From contig CATQJL010000001.1 in the NCBI GenBank assembly GCA_958299035.1, positions 15,450,305 to 15,514,304 on the forward strand: a DNA stretch of 64,000 bases, in the 5' to 3' direction. The notes under the pieces are model-generated. The model was not told the DNA's origin and did no database searches. It worked only from the letters and a program-made list of their open reading frames with translations. How positions within the stretch are numbered: the stretch's first letter is position 1; each line of letters opens with the position of its first letter. This stretch comes from Cylicocyclus nassatus (Eukaryota > Nematoda > Chromadorea > Rhabditida > Strongylidae). The translations under genes were made by a program, and so were the position numbers. Positions 46,369 through 57,345 of this stretch are shown here, piece by piece.

Positions 46369-47449
46369 TCTCTATCATGACTTATAATAAAGCGCTAAGC
46401 GTCTGTCTGTCTGTGTGTGTATGTCTGTCTGTCACAAAATTCACAGAGTGAGTTGCAGCCAGCGTCTTGATCTAGAATTTTGGTCATAGCACCCAATCAG
46501 CGTGAAGGTAAACTGTGCAAAACCACAAGTCGATCCAGTAAGTGGAACCATCGAAAACTGTGCGTCAAACGGATCCACGCGACTTTTAGCCTGCCAATAG
46601 ATCGGTAATTGGACTTTCTGTAAAGTCTTGGATTTGTTCAGCAAGTGAATCCAAAAACATTGACTTCAGTTCAAAAAGTAAGTAAAAAGTCTATTTTTAC
46701 ACGAAATTGGCGCCAAAAAATGTAACTAAGCAAATTGTCGATTTACCAAGTTTGCACAATAAAAATTGAGAGGATTTTTGAATGGATTTGTAGCCCAGGG
46801 TGGTTTTTATCCTTATGGCGACTATAAAGCCAAAATAAATTCAGTAACCCATTCAAAATCGCATTTGTTTTTCTGCGAAAAAATTTTTTCTCCCAAAGTT
46901 ACCGATCTCACATGGAAAAGCTCTGAAAATGAATGGTTATTTACAGTTCATTCGTGATGTTCAGCATGGCGCGGTGAGTTTCAAAGTCACTATTATGCGA
47001 TCACGAAGAAGGCATGGATAGTAGAGCCAGTGCGAACCTCTGCGAAGCAGAGGTGACGCACTGGTATATATAAAGCTCAAAAATTGTCTGTTTGGAGGGT
47101 ATTTGAGCTATAGAAACGCACGCCGCTCAACCTATCGGGCTAAAACTTTGATAAAGAAGTCTTTGACCCCGGAGACGGTTTTGAGATTTATTTTACTAAA
47201 ATAAGCTAAATCCTTTTGTCGATTTATTGATTTGTTTACATTTTCCTGAGGAACTGAAGGCTTACCATGCTCAATCAAGCATTTTCCGTAGTCATGTAAA
47301 GAAGGGCGGTGAAGCTCATTTTCACCTCAGGATCATGAGGATGCGGTTCGAAGCGGATGTCCCAGGATGTCTCATCCTTGATATAAGAGGGGAGAGGGGC
47401 TCGCATGCAGGTGACCAACGGCCCGGGCTGGACCGGGAAAGCCAACTAG
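46369..47449 (+). mobile_element. Helitron (family H2) split by another Helitron
   Basis: The left piece is only TCTCTA (46369-46374) and the right piece is 47065-47449. Joined, the start is TCTCTATATATATAAAGC, identical over 18 bases to the H2 Helitron at 48731. The 3' end is hairpin CCCGG..CCGGG (47422-47437) then GCCAACTAG before T, a CTAG terminus. The original element was about 391 bp. Confidence 0.85.
46375..47064 (+). mobile_element. Helitron (H1 termini, 690 bp) inserted in an H2 Helitron
   Basis: It starts TCATGACTTATAATAAAGCG after A. It ends with the same nested hairpin (CCAGTGC, CCTCTGC, GCAGAGG, GCACTGG) and CTGG before T. The ends equal those of the 247-bp elements but the interior is unrelated to theirs and matches 16331-16665. 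It carries a GTCTGT microsatellite near its 5' end. Confidence 0.88.
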
Positions 47450-47542
47450 TCCTAAATAATGATCATATTTGGAACCAGCTGGCATGCCCAGCTTCCCTTG
47501 CATCGTGGGTTTGATTGGCTTAACAAAGAGCAAACTTGGGCG

Positions 47543-47564
47543 TACATACATACATACATACATA
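47543..47564. repeat. (TACA)n microsatellite
   Basis: About five tandem TACA units. Confidence 0.9.
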
Positions 47565-47588
47565 TCCTCATATCCTATATCCTCAGTA

Positions 47589-47733
47589 CAGTTTTACCAC
47601 GTCTTCGTTGAGTTTTTGGGAAGATAAATAAGTTTGAAAATGGGAGGTGATCGCCTGGGGATCCCAGAGTATCACCTCTCATTTTCAAACTCATTTATCT
47701 TTCCAAAAACTCAATGAGGACGCGGTAAAATTG
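47589..47733. mobile_element. Tc1-like MITE, near-perfect 145-bp hairpin
   Basis: CAGTTTTACCACGTCTTCGT after TA (47587-47588) is inverted to the right end at 47733 before TA. Arms of about 65 bp show few mismatches. Confidence 0.88.
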
Positions 47734-47772
47734 TACTATTATAACAATAATAGCATAGCTATTATATTATTA

Positions 47773-48019
47773 CCAGTGCTTCACCTCTGCTTCGCAGAGG
47801 TTCGCACTGGCATCGTGAATCGTGGTAAACTCACTTTCTGAGAGCTTGCCTCTCAAATCATTGTTCGGTTTATTGCAACGTGAGCCGTAGTTAAAAATGA
47901 ACCATACTCGCTATCTTAACCTCACATGATGTTTAGTATCGTAAATTATTCCTCACTGTAATTTCGTAACGGACAAACTCCACACAACTTCAGATTAAGC
48001 CGCTTATTATAAGTCATGA
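47773..48019 (-). mobile_element. Non-autonomous Helitron, 247 bp (family H1), reverse
   Basis: It is the same length and nearly the same sequence as 42587-42833, on the minus strand. Its CTGG end is at 47773 and TC start at 48019, again between A and T. Confidence 0.9.
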
Positions 48020-48730
48020 TTATTATTATTGTACTTATTCATACTCTAAAGTCCACTTATCTGAATTTTGGCTTCCTTCTCTTTCTCGGTAACAAAGGAC
48101 AGATACCTCCTGACCGCATCGCCATGAGTTACCGCATTTCCCTCATCGTGGAATGAAAATGAGTTCTGCCGCTATTATTTACCCGAAAGTTGGAAGCGTA
48201 TGAATAGTACTTGATAAGGGTTCATTTTCCTTCGAAATCGAAATCAATAAAAGAAGAGGGAAGTTCGCTGCAAAAAGTAGTCTACAGGGTGGACCACTGT
48301 ATGAACAAAGACACATAGGTGTTCAAACGTTGGGACTGATCAGTCCACACTTTTCTATAAAGAACACACTAACTAATAATTTACCAGCACTCTTTTATAT
48401 ATGTTTATTTATCTGTTTATTTATTTATTTTTTATTTTTTTATGTACGGATAAAATTTTTTCAATCTTTTTCACATCCCCGATTTTTTTTCTATCGTATT
48501 AGAACGATCACGAGCAAAAGGTTGATTTGAACATTGTAAGTATTGAACTTCTACAAAATTGAAGCCAACGTCGTGAACAGATTTTCGGATCATGGATGTT
48601 TCCACGCCCTGTTTACTGAAGATTTAGGACAAAATTTCTCTTTTCACACTCTTGTAGCCTATATTCATTCGACATCAAACTTGATCTAGTAAAAAAGATA
48701 GCTAGATGATACTAATTCCAGAATAGATAA
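48020..48730. other. Unassigned interval
   Basis: AT-rich with a T-rich run near 48400-48490. No gene or element supported. Confidence 0.5.
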
Positions 48731-49172
48731 TCTCTATATATATAAAGCAGAAAACCTGTGAGTTTGTTTGTACGCATTCGGGTGCAGGTTGTGCAGGTTG
48801 TGCAGGGTGTGCAGGGTGTTCACGGTCTGCAGGGGTGCAGGTTGTGCAGGTTGTGCAGGGTGTGCAGGATGCGCAGGGTGTGCAGGATGTGCAGGGTGTG
48901 CAGGATGTGCAGGGTGTGCAGGGATGTGGAGGATGTGCAGGGTGTGCACGGTGTGCAGATTGTGAAGGGGTGCAGGTTGTGCAGGGTGTGCAGGGATGTG
49001 GAGGATGTGCAGGGTGTGCAGTGTGTGCAGGGTGTGCAGGTTGTGCAAATTGCGCAGGTTGTGCAGGGTGTGCAGATGTGTGCAGGGTGTGCAGGGTGGG
49101 GAGGGGGAAAGTGAACATGCTGATTTGAATACGTTATTGACAGGACCGGGCGGAGCCGGGTTTGCCAGCTCG
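48731..49172 (+). mobile_element. Helitron (family H2) filled with a GTGCAG minisatellite
   Basis: It starts TCTCTATATATATAAAGC after A. The 3' end is hairpin CCGGG..CCCGG-type (GACCGGGCGGAGCCGGG) then CCAGCTCG before T, a one-base variant of CTAG. Between them, 48783-49100 is almost entirely a ~9-bp tandem repeat. Confidence 0.85.
48783..49100 (+). repeat. ~9-bp (GTGCAGGRT) minisatellite
   Basis: Around 30 units of TGTGCAGGG / TGTGCAGGT / TGTGCAGGA with some insertions. It lacks stops in several frames on both strands (for example CAGCAGCAG-type and HPAHPAHPA-type peptides), which is a composition effect and not evidence for a protein. Confidence 0.9.
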
Positions 49173-49456
49173 TTTATTTATAAGATACAACTTGCATCTC
49201 TTCAAAAACGGGAACAATGCTCAGATACAATTAGGCCCCTGCTCGAAGTCTTGGAGGCAGTCTGGCCTCCGTCTTTAGGCAAAAAGCGCGAGCATGTGAG
49301 CGACCATTCAGAGACACGCTCCAGAAAGAAGTTACCAAGCACTTGATATTTCTCACTGTGTTTTTCACAAAGCGAATTGGCCATGTTGGCCGTTGGCCCA
49401 GTTCTATGAATTGGACAAGTTTTGTTGTCATCCAGTCTTCGTGATGGTAGTGACTG

Positions 49457-49626
49457 TTGAGTCTCTTCTACTGGCTTGGCGGCTGGAAGGCGTTGTGACT
49501 AAATGAAGAAGCTCGCGCCCGCAGCGCAGTCTGCGTCTGTCTCGTGCGCGTGCTCTCTGGTCATTATTTAGCCTTGACTAGGTCGCGAAGCCCCGCTTTC
49601 CAGCCGCCAAGCCAGTTGAACCAAAG
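49457..49626. mobile_element. TTGATTCAACTGGCT MITE family, copy 2
   Basis: ACTGGCTTGGCGGCTGGAAG on the left is inverted as CTTTCCAGCCGCCAAGCCAG on the right. It is the same family as 17316 and 62038; the outermost bases are more diverged on the left. Confidence 0.75.
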
Positions 49627-50344
49627 GGTGACTATTTGTCACAGTTATCTACGAGAAAATCCACTACAGGAATTCTTTAATCAACCAGATCAGTAGTAGG
49701 AGTGAAAACTTCACTAATGGTTAATCACCACCTTTTCTTCCAGAGCGATCAAGGTCGTCATGATGGAGCTGGGGAAGGGGAGGAGGGGAGTTATGTTTTT
49801 TCTGACACTGCCTTCATTGAACTAATACTACCTCCTCAGTATTGAGGCTATCTATTCGTACCAAATACATCAACGAAAATTCAGCGAAAAAAAATATGCT
49901 CATCTTAGCAGTCCTCAGGATCACCTTTTCGTGCCGTAGTAAATAAATACTTACCGATGTTTCTGAACAAACAAATTCTTCGTTTATCTGATTATTGACA
50001 TGTTGTGATGCAAGATGTCGCTTAAATGTATCGAGCCATCTCATTCGATTTCAGGAAAGTTTGGCAAAGTGGTTCTGTCATCTGTCACGAGCCACTTTGA
50101 TCTTATCCAAGGCAGCCGTTCTTGAACTGCGGTACGTGAAGAAGGGTCGTTCATCAGTATTTTGCAGTCATCTTATCAATATTTGAATATTTTACGTGTT
50201 TTTTGTATTTTTGCTTCAGTGGTCCGATGAAAGCATTTCTGCCTCATGCACGAAGAAAAACAAGTGGGAAAGGCGAATTATTAGATTGCCTCAAAACTAA
50301 GCTTCCTTTGAGATCGAGCCGTTTTTTGTTTTCCTAGCAGACTC

Positions 50345-50868
50345 AAGGTACTATTTGATAGAGTGAAGCAAGCTCTACAGAATGACCACAAAGATCCACC
50401 TAATTCATAATCCACGTCAAATTTGAAGCCGAAAATCAAGATTTTTCAGGCACCCTAAAATTGGATCTCCTTTTCAAAGAACTTCCACGAATCCCCAATT
50501 TGATCATTATATGGTAACGGCTCAAAAGTGCAGAAATGTCACTCTTTCCAGGTTGTTTATGTTAGACTTGGTAATTCTCGATTACCAACGCCAAACCGAC
50601 GTAGATTTTTATCTTTATCTATCATAAATATTTATCTACATAACTTTTTCTCGATTTCTAAGCGCGGAAAAAATCCGGTAAAGGCGCATTTGAGTACTAC
50701 TATGTATTTTTTGTAAAATGAACAAGTTTTAGGTCCGTAGGGTTGTATTCTCGCAAAAGTCCAACTATGTAAAAAAATTTCCCTTTTTGGCTCCAAACTT
50801 TACCTGAATTACGACTTAGGAGGATCTTTGGTGGTTATTTTGTAGAGCTTGCTTTGCTCCCTAGAATG
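50345..50868. mobile_element. Mariner-family foldback fragment
   Basis: 50345-50432 (AGAGTGAAGCAAGCTCTACA block) is inverted at 50790-50868 (TGTAGAGCTTGCTTTGCTCC). It shares the AGAGCAAAG..CTCTACAAGATG block with elements at 11788 and 13010. The tips are lost, and it abuts the hairpin at 50872-50920. Confidence 0.65.
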
Positions 50869-50871
50869 ATA

Positions 50872-50920
50872 CTCTAAGTCTGCTACAAAAACAAAACCAT
50901 TTTTTGTAGCAGACTTAGAG
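50872..50920. repeat. 19-bp perfect inverted repeat at PLE 5' boundary
   Basis: CTCTAAGTCTGCTACAAAA (50872-50890) and its exact complement (50902-50920) are separated by 11 bases. It marks where recognisable PLE sequence begins. Confidence 0.85.
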
Positions 50921-51719
50921 CATGCGAATATCACAGTTTGCTTAATATGTATGGCTCCAACATAAGGCAAGTAATGACGTTGCTGAATGAGTGCCTCAAT
51001 TGCTCCATATTCCGTTGGTCTGGCCAGTACTTCAAGCAAATTAGAGGTTAAGTTTATCCATGGGACAAAGATTGGCACCTATAGTAGCGATAATTTTTAT
51101 GTCGAAAGTTGAAAGTCCGGTGCTAGCGCGTAAACCTCTTTTGTACTGCAGGTACATTGACGATTGCTACATTGTATGCGCCACCCAAAAGGAAGTCGAT
51201 ACATGTTTCGACATCCTGAATGCGCAATCGCCAAGTATAAAATTCACCCGCGAGAAGCCTAGTCAAAACTGGCTAGCTTTCCTAAATGTTGAGGTGTATT
51301 TGCGTAACGGAATTTGGAAAACCAAGTGGTATCGAAAGCCTACCAACAAAAACATCTTAGTACATTACCGTTCAGCACATCCACGAAATATGAAGAGGTC
51401 TATTCTGAATAATATGTTCAAAACAGCTAAAAAGGTCTCTTCTGGCGCGCAAGAACGTACGGCATCGTTGAAGTTGGCTAAAGAAGTTGCACTATCCAAT
51501 GGATATTTGCAGATGAGTAGCGTTAATGGTAGTTTCTCGAATAGATGCATGCCGCATGAGAAAGACACCCAAAAGATATCCTTTTGCATACCTTTCGTAA
51601 CGGACGATTTTAGCAAAGCTGTTAGGAGGTGTTTACATCAAGCAGCCTTGCAAGACTATGTTCGAATTGTAGACATCCCTCCTCCCAATCTTAAAAAGCA
51701 GCTAATTCGCAATCGCGCA

Positions 51720-51986
51720 TCATGACTTATAATAAGCGGCTTAATCTGAAGTTGTGTGGAGTTTGTCCGTTACGAAATTACAGTGAGGAATGATTTACGA
51801 TACTAAACATCATGTGAGGTTAAGATAGCGAGTATGGTTCATTTTTAACTACGGCTCACTTTGCAATAAACCGAACAATGATTTGAGAGACAAGCTCTCA
51901 GAAAGTGAGTTTACCACAGTTTACCACGTTTACCAGTTTACCAGTTTGCCAGTGCGAACCTCTGCGAAGCAGAGGTGAAGCACTGG
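51720..51986 (+). mobile_element. Non-autonomous Helitron (H1, 267 bp) inside the PLE
   Basis: It starts TCATGACTTATAATAAGCGG and ends with the nested hairpin and CTGG. Removing it joins CGCGCA to TATGACAATA, restoring RNRA-YDNIC exactly as in PLE copy 2 (RNRA-YDRLC), with no target duplication. It is 20 bp longer than the 247-bp copies because of small GTTTACCA-type repeats before the 3' hairpin. Confidence 0.95.
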
Positions 51987-52583
51987 TATGACAATATTTG
52001 CTCAACATCAGATTGCGTAATATGTCCCTTTGGAAGACCAGGTGATTGCCTAAAATGCGGGGTCGTCTATCTCATTACCTGTCAAGTATGCGGTGAAGAA
52101 TATGTGGGAGAGACCGGACGGCCATTATGTCTACGGATCAAAGAGCACTTGGTTGGACTCGCAAAACGCAAAGCATCCACTCCTCTAAGTGCACATAGCA
52201 GAGTGTCGCACGATAATATGCCGTTTGATATCGCTGCCACAATCTTGTCATACGAACAAGAAACTATCCCCGAAAGACACTCGAAGCATTTTGGATTACG
52301 TCACGTAACCCCAAAATGAACAAAAAGGACGAATGCATTACCGTAATCAAAGAATTATCACCGTATCAAAGCCTTTGCGGTTTTGATAGCCAAAGTATAA
52401 ACAGCATGGAGAACAAAAACGTACCATCACATTCTGGACAGCTTGACCACGAGCGGTCAAATCCATCGACTAACGTCAAAGAAGGTAAGGCATGTTCTAG
52501 CTCTTTGCTGGTCTCGTGCTCAACGCAGTTGAATCGTACAACGAGGGCTCAGTAGGCACTATACACATACGTTTTTGGTTACA

Positions 52584-52619
52584 GGCTCTGAAGACGGCGT
52601 TGGCGCCGAAACGTTAGCC
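52584..52619 (+). other. Hammerhead-ribozyme-like motif in PLE 3' tail
   Basis: GGCT-CTGAAGA-C-GGCG-TTGG-CGCC-GAA-ACGTT-AGCC. CTGAAGA fits the hammerhead core CUGANGA. GGCG/CGCC would be stem II, GAA the second core, ACGU a minimal loopless stem III, and GGCT/AGCC stem I. Minimal type I hammerheads are known in PLEs of other animals. One unpaired C after CTGAAGA departs from the ideal. An AATAAA follows at 52623. Confidence 0.45.
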
Positions 52620-53618
52620 AAGTAATAAATTGTCACCATACCAAACTTGGCCACCGTTCAACAACAAATTGAAAGATATTTAAATTATGCCAAGATTCAT
52701 AGAAGGTCGAACCTGGAGGTTAAAACCATTTTGATTTTTTTAGAAGGAGTTTACCTCCGGGAGAAACTAATAAATTGGGACATTATGATGTGCAGAAGAG
52801 TCCCGCAGCATTCTTTTTGAAAAATTCTCGAAGATCATAGATACAAACTTTGGTTTCTGTTGGTGATTCGAATGTCTTATTTTGTGATGAATTAAAAAAT
52901 TCATTTACTAATCGTATATGGACCAGATTTTGCCTCCCTTCGGGTGCTAAGAGCTGAGTCTACTTTCGAATCTTGATCAAGAACTTTCGTGCTGTACGAT
53001 CACCATTACGCATGGATTAGCACTGGCTATATGTCGGAATAGTAAAAATGGTAGACTCATGTATTTATTCGTCACATACCAGACAATGCCAAAAAAGGAA
53101 TCATTGGACAATTTGTAGTCACAAGTCATTTGTGGCTCAGGTGAGGAGAGAACAGTCTCCAATCGGATTGCAGGTCCTTCTCCTTCTTCTGTAAGTAAGC
53201 CTTCATATGTCGATCTTCTGCTCCTTTACCTGGAGTGGAGGCTGGTACAAAATTCATCCCAGGCCCGGAAGACCAATAAAGCGGACGAATTCGATAGAAT
53301 TTCTAAGCGAGCGAGAATAGGGGATCTAACATGTGCGACAAAAACACCTACCAAATTTAATTAGAGACGTACAGAGTTCTGCAAGAAATCAGATCTCTTG
53401 ATAGGAGGCTAAACTATTCTGCAACGCAACATACGAGCAAGCTAAAGGCTGTGAAAATTTTGTTTCCCAACCTTCGATAACACAAACCGACTCCATCTTT
53501 GTCTTCTTCAGGTTCTAAAGAGCCAAGACCGGTTTATCCTCCCCTTCACGAGGTGGAGAATGGAAAGCAGAATATGAAGCCATTGCATATCCGTCCACAC
53601 TTCAGGCTATCCATTTCA

Positions 53619-53905
53619 TCTTATATATAAAGCTGAATGTGTGTCTGTATGTATGTCTGTATGTCTGTACGTATGTGCGGAATAGAAATCTTTATTTCCG
53701 AACCAATTTGGACCAAACTTGGCACACATACACTTCGGGCCGGCGGGTGTCATAGGTTACTTTTCATCATCAATCGATATCGATTTTATCGGTTTTTTGC
53801 AAAATTTGAGCTACAGGGCTGGGAGTTGGCACAGGGAGGTAATCGAGCATGCTGATTACAAATATATTATTGACAGGCCCGGGTGGAGCCGAGTATGCCA
53901 ACTAG
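53619..53905 (+). mobile_element. Complete short Helitron, 287 bp (TCTTATATATAAAGC family)
   Basis: It starts TCTTATATATAAAGCTGAAT after A and ends with hairpin GGCCCGGGTGGAGCCGAG then CCAACTAG before T. It has one copy of the ATCGAT / GGGCTGGGAGTTGGCACAGG unit, and is the intact counterpart of the truncated element at 3646. Confidence 0.9.
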
Positions 53906-54027
53906 TAGCAACTATAGATTCTCACAAGCATTTGTATGTGCTAGCCTTTAGCGTATCAAACGGAATCAGAGCTCGCCAAGGCCGAGTAAATTGGAACATA
54001 ATACTCATAATACACATACAATAACAT

Positions 54028-54549
54028 AATACATTTCTGAACCGATCCGGACCAAACTTGGCACACATACACTTCGGGGCAGGGAGCGTGTCAGGCTACT
54101 TTTCGTCATCGATCGATACCGATTTTATTAAATTTAAATTTTTTGCAAAATCTGACCTACGGGCTGAAAGTTTGTACAGGGAGTAAGTGATCATGTTGAT
54201 TACGAACACAATAATAGTTTTCAAAATTATCGATTTTTTTTTCAAAGTTTGAGCTACGGGGCTGGGAGTTTGCACAGGGGAGTAATCGAGCATGCTGATT
54301 ACGAATACAATAAAAGTTCTTAGAATTATCCATTACTTTTATCGATTTTGTCAATTTTTTTGCAAAGTTTGAGCTACAGGGCTGGGAGTTGGCATAGGGG
54401 GGTAATTGAGCATGCTGAATTCGAAAACAACACAGGGAACGGGAAAAGAAGTGCAGAAGTGGGCACAGGGAAAGGCTGTACAGGGATAGGGATGGGACCT
54501 TTATTACAGTGTTTTGACAGAACCGAGCGGAGCCGGGTGTGCAAGTTAG
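54028..54549 (+). mobile_element. Helitron remnant with ~119-bp repeats
   Basis: It begins within the conserved AACCGATCCGGACCAAACTT region, so the 5' tip is lost. It has three diverged copies of the same unit as 3806-4200 and ends with hairpin CCGAGCGGAGCCGGG and GTTAG before T, a variant of CTAG. An ACAGGGA-rich interlude lies at 54432-54490. Confidence 0.75.
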
Positions 54550-54989
54550 TGTTTTCTATAAGAGGCCAGAGACGGATAATCAGGTGATGGATAGCATCGA
54601 TATTAAACTGATGTTTTGCAGTTTTTCCATTTTCTCGTTAATACTTTCCAAACATGGACTCCAAACTAGCGATGCATATTCCAAGTGCGCTAAAACATAG
54701 GTTCTAAGACGTTTGACCAAAGTATTCGGATGATTATTATGTGTACTTATTAGGAACAGATCGGAAAGCTCAATGATTGCGTTAAATAAAGAAACTGAAT
54801 GTTTATCATTAACATTCAGATCTCTGACCGCTGCAATTCTACAAGACTTTGTCGTAAACATAAAAACAACTAGGAAGGCAAGAGGATGTACAACTCTGAG
54901 TTTGGCAGAATTGACAAGGGGGCCCGAATTTTAGATTAGAGAATCATTTTTTCCATGGAAGACAACCGATGTAATCGAAAAAAAGAGAT

Positions 54990-56240
54990 GCAGCGATCAT
55001 GCCATCATGGGAAAATCTAGTTGCACAGCAGCCGCCGCCTCCTTCTCAGATAATCGCAAATGACTTCCGGGGAGAACTGGGCCGGTAGTAATCCCCCCGA
55101 CCTGGCGGCAGGTCTCGTCGGCAGGTTGCTGGCACCTTTCCGCGAGGTGGCCAGAAACTAAGAACCGAAATTTAGGCCGTCCCAGGCCTTTTTTCAAAAA
55201 ATTTTCTCGATAAAGTTGCCGCCTCGACTCTGTAGAAAACTTCATAAAAATCTGCGGCTCCAGAACTCCTCCTTTAGTAAAATATCTGGAATTCTAGGAG
55301 GAGCTGCCGGCAACTTCGCGATGTCAGTTGCCGGCAACCTGCCGGCAGGTTGCCGGAATCCGCGAGATGGAGCTGCCGGCAGGTCAGAGAGCACGGGAAA
55401 TAGCGTGCTCTTTTGAGAGAGCGAGCTGCCGGCATCTCGACGTGCCCCTACCACGTCGAGGTGGTGGCACCTTTGCCGACGGCGTCTGCGAGTTTGCGAA
55501 TTGCGGCGATATCAAACAATTTACGTCAGGCGAAAAAATCAAAAATTCTACTTTTCATAAAAAAACTATCATTTTTCTCATTATATGGGTTTTTCTTTTT
55601 TAAAATGACGATTTTCTTACAGAGAAAAAATCCACTAATGCCTTAGAATCATATAGAACACGAACTGTTTTGGCAATCCCTTATAAATCTCAGTTTGCAC
55701 CGATTTCGCTCCTCTCTCGCTCATATCAATCAGCTGTTCTTTCAAGTCAAAGTCACTCACGCAATGTATCGATCCCTTTTATAGGCAGCCATTCACCAGT
55801 GCGTTCCTCCTATTGCTGGTGCAAAAGGCAAAGGCTGACCGAATGGTCGAATGGTTAACGTGGTGGCACTTCAAGCTAACGCACATAGGTTCGACCGCGC
55901 GCGAGGTAGCAGTTTTGCGGCTGTCTGCGTCATCGAAATTTAGTGTGCGAAATGATTGCGTGCTAAGGTTACATAAGATTATTGAATCCTACAATCACTT
56001 CGCGAGCTGCCGGCGGAGTTGGCATCTTTCCGCGATGTGTGCCAACTTACCGGCATCTTTGATGCCACCAGGTAGGGTAGATTACTACCGGCCCTGAAGT
56101 TCTAAACTTCAGGGGGACACTCCTATTGGAGCTGCCAATAGGTAGGGCAGAGCTCACCCGCACAGTCCGTCCGCCCCGAAGTTTTAGAAGTTCCAGTCTT
56201 CCACGGAAATTATTTTGCAATTGTCTGAATTGGAGCCGCA
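54990..56240. mobile_element. Composite inverted-repeat element with TGCCGGCA-rich arms
   Basis: GGGCCGGTAGTAATC at 55080 is inverted at 56078-56092, and further blocks pair inward. The arms are rich in GCCGGCA motifs (55300-55440, 55995-56060). The centre holds a tRNA-like sequence. Outer limits are approximate. Confidence 0.55.
55837..55905 (+). other. tRNA-like (polymerase III box) sequence
   Basis: TGGTCGAATGG resembles an A box and GGTTCGACC a B box with near-normal spacing. The acceptor stem does not pair, so this is a tRNA-derived relic (SINE-like) and not a tRNA gene. Confidence 0.4.
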
Positions 56241-57345
56241 TGCATTAACATCCCTGCTGGAGAGGGGATCACAGCTTGAAAAAGTTTCATCTCCTGAAGC
56301 TTTAAATATTTGGATTATAGCTCTTTACGCATCCGTGAGTATTCCTACTAGCCTTCATACAAACATACTGAACAGGAGCGGGAAGTTGTACAAGGCGTAT
56401 TTTCCAGCTTTTTGTTTGATCGCCTGCTGGTCCTCGGCCGGCAACCGTTTTTTTTCAAAGTCAATGAAAATATTTCAGAGCTGAACTGATTATCTGACCC
56501 AACAATGCTAAGCATGTTTCTGTTAAGAACCAACAATGTATTAAGGTCATGAGGTTTGCGATGAACCGCAAATCGAGAGGGGTTCATCGAAAATTTCGAT
56601 TCCAATAAGGAACCGACACAGATCGTTTGAAAGCAGGCTGAACTTCGTTTTTGGGCGAAAATGCAAAGGGGATATCGTTTTTGCGAGTCTGGAAACACAG
56701 GTTAGGTTAGTTTTTTTCAGCCAACATTTCGAAAAGAGTCAAAGGGGACTTCGTATAATTTTGCGAAATTCACGCGGGATCTAAAAAGCCTAGAAACGAA
56801 CTCACGTCAGGTCATGAATCCAATAGCACGTTTTTTTCTACCAACAACACGCTCAGCATTGTGAGGTTAGATAATCGGTATAACTTTGGCATGTTTTCAT
56901 TGGCTTTGAAGAAATAGAAAAAGAAAAATACGTTGAAGAAGAGACGGTCGGCCGCGGGGATCACCAGGGCATCACAAAAAAGCTGAAAATGCGGCTCGTA
57001 CAGCTTCTCGTTTCTGTAACACGTTTTTTATAGTGAAGGGTAGTAGAAATGCATACGGATGGGTAGACAGCGTGAAATCTAGACATCTGGAGCTTCGGGA
57101 TATGAGCTTTCCTTTTATGCTGCGAACCCTCCGCGGGGCGAATGTTGATTCATGCGGTCCTTAGTAGGAGTACTCTAGAGCTTCTGAAGTACTTCGCATC
57201 AAGAGAGGCAGCCCCAATTTTTAAACCACAATTAGCAGGAGATTGAGAAAAGAAAAGAAAAGAGATATAGTCGATGTTAGGAAAGATTTCTTTGATATGC
57301 GGTGGCAACCTCTCCCATTTTCGGAGAAATTACTAGGATATGAAG

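Larger units (their letters stand above)
50921..52640 (+). mobile_element. Penelope-like retroelement, copy 1 (5'-truncated, interrupted)
   Basis: The RT part reads VMTLLNECLNCSIFRW, SGQYFKQIRG, then after a frame change near 51045 MGQRLAPIVAIIFMSK and the catalytic YIDD (RYIDDCYIVC). LAFLNVEVYLRNGIWKTKWY and DIPPPNLKKQLIRNRA follow. After a 267-bp Helitron (51720-51986) the frame resumes at YDNIC, with a PLE-type zinc knuckle (CVICPFGRPGDCLKC) and a GIY-YIG nuclease. The latter shows VVYLITCQVC, YVGETGR with the catalytic Arg, and KEH. A one-base deletion near 52276 shifts the C-terminal TLEAFWITSRNPK block. The upstream RT motifs are missing. PLE RTs prime from chromosome ends or nicks; this copy is dead. 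Confidence 0.92.

Noticed and set aside
48702..49346. Several overlapping open frames of 65-138 codons on both strands
   Set aside because: They are produced by the GTGCAG minisatellite, which lacks stop codons in most frames. No ATG context, domain or splice site supports them.
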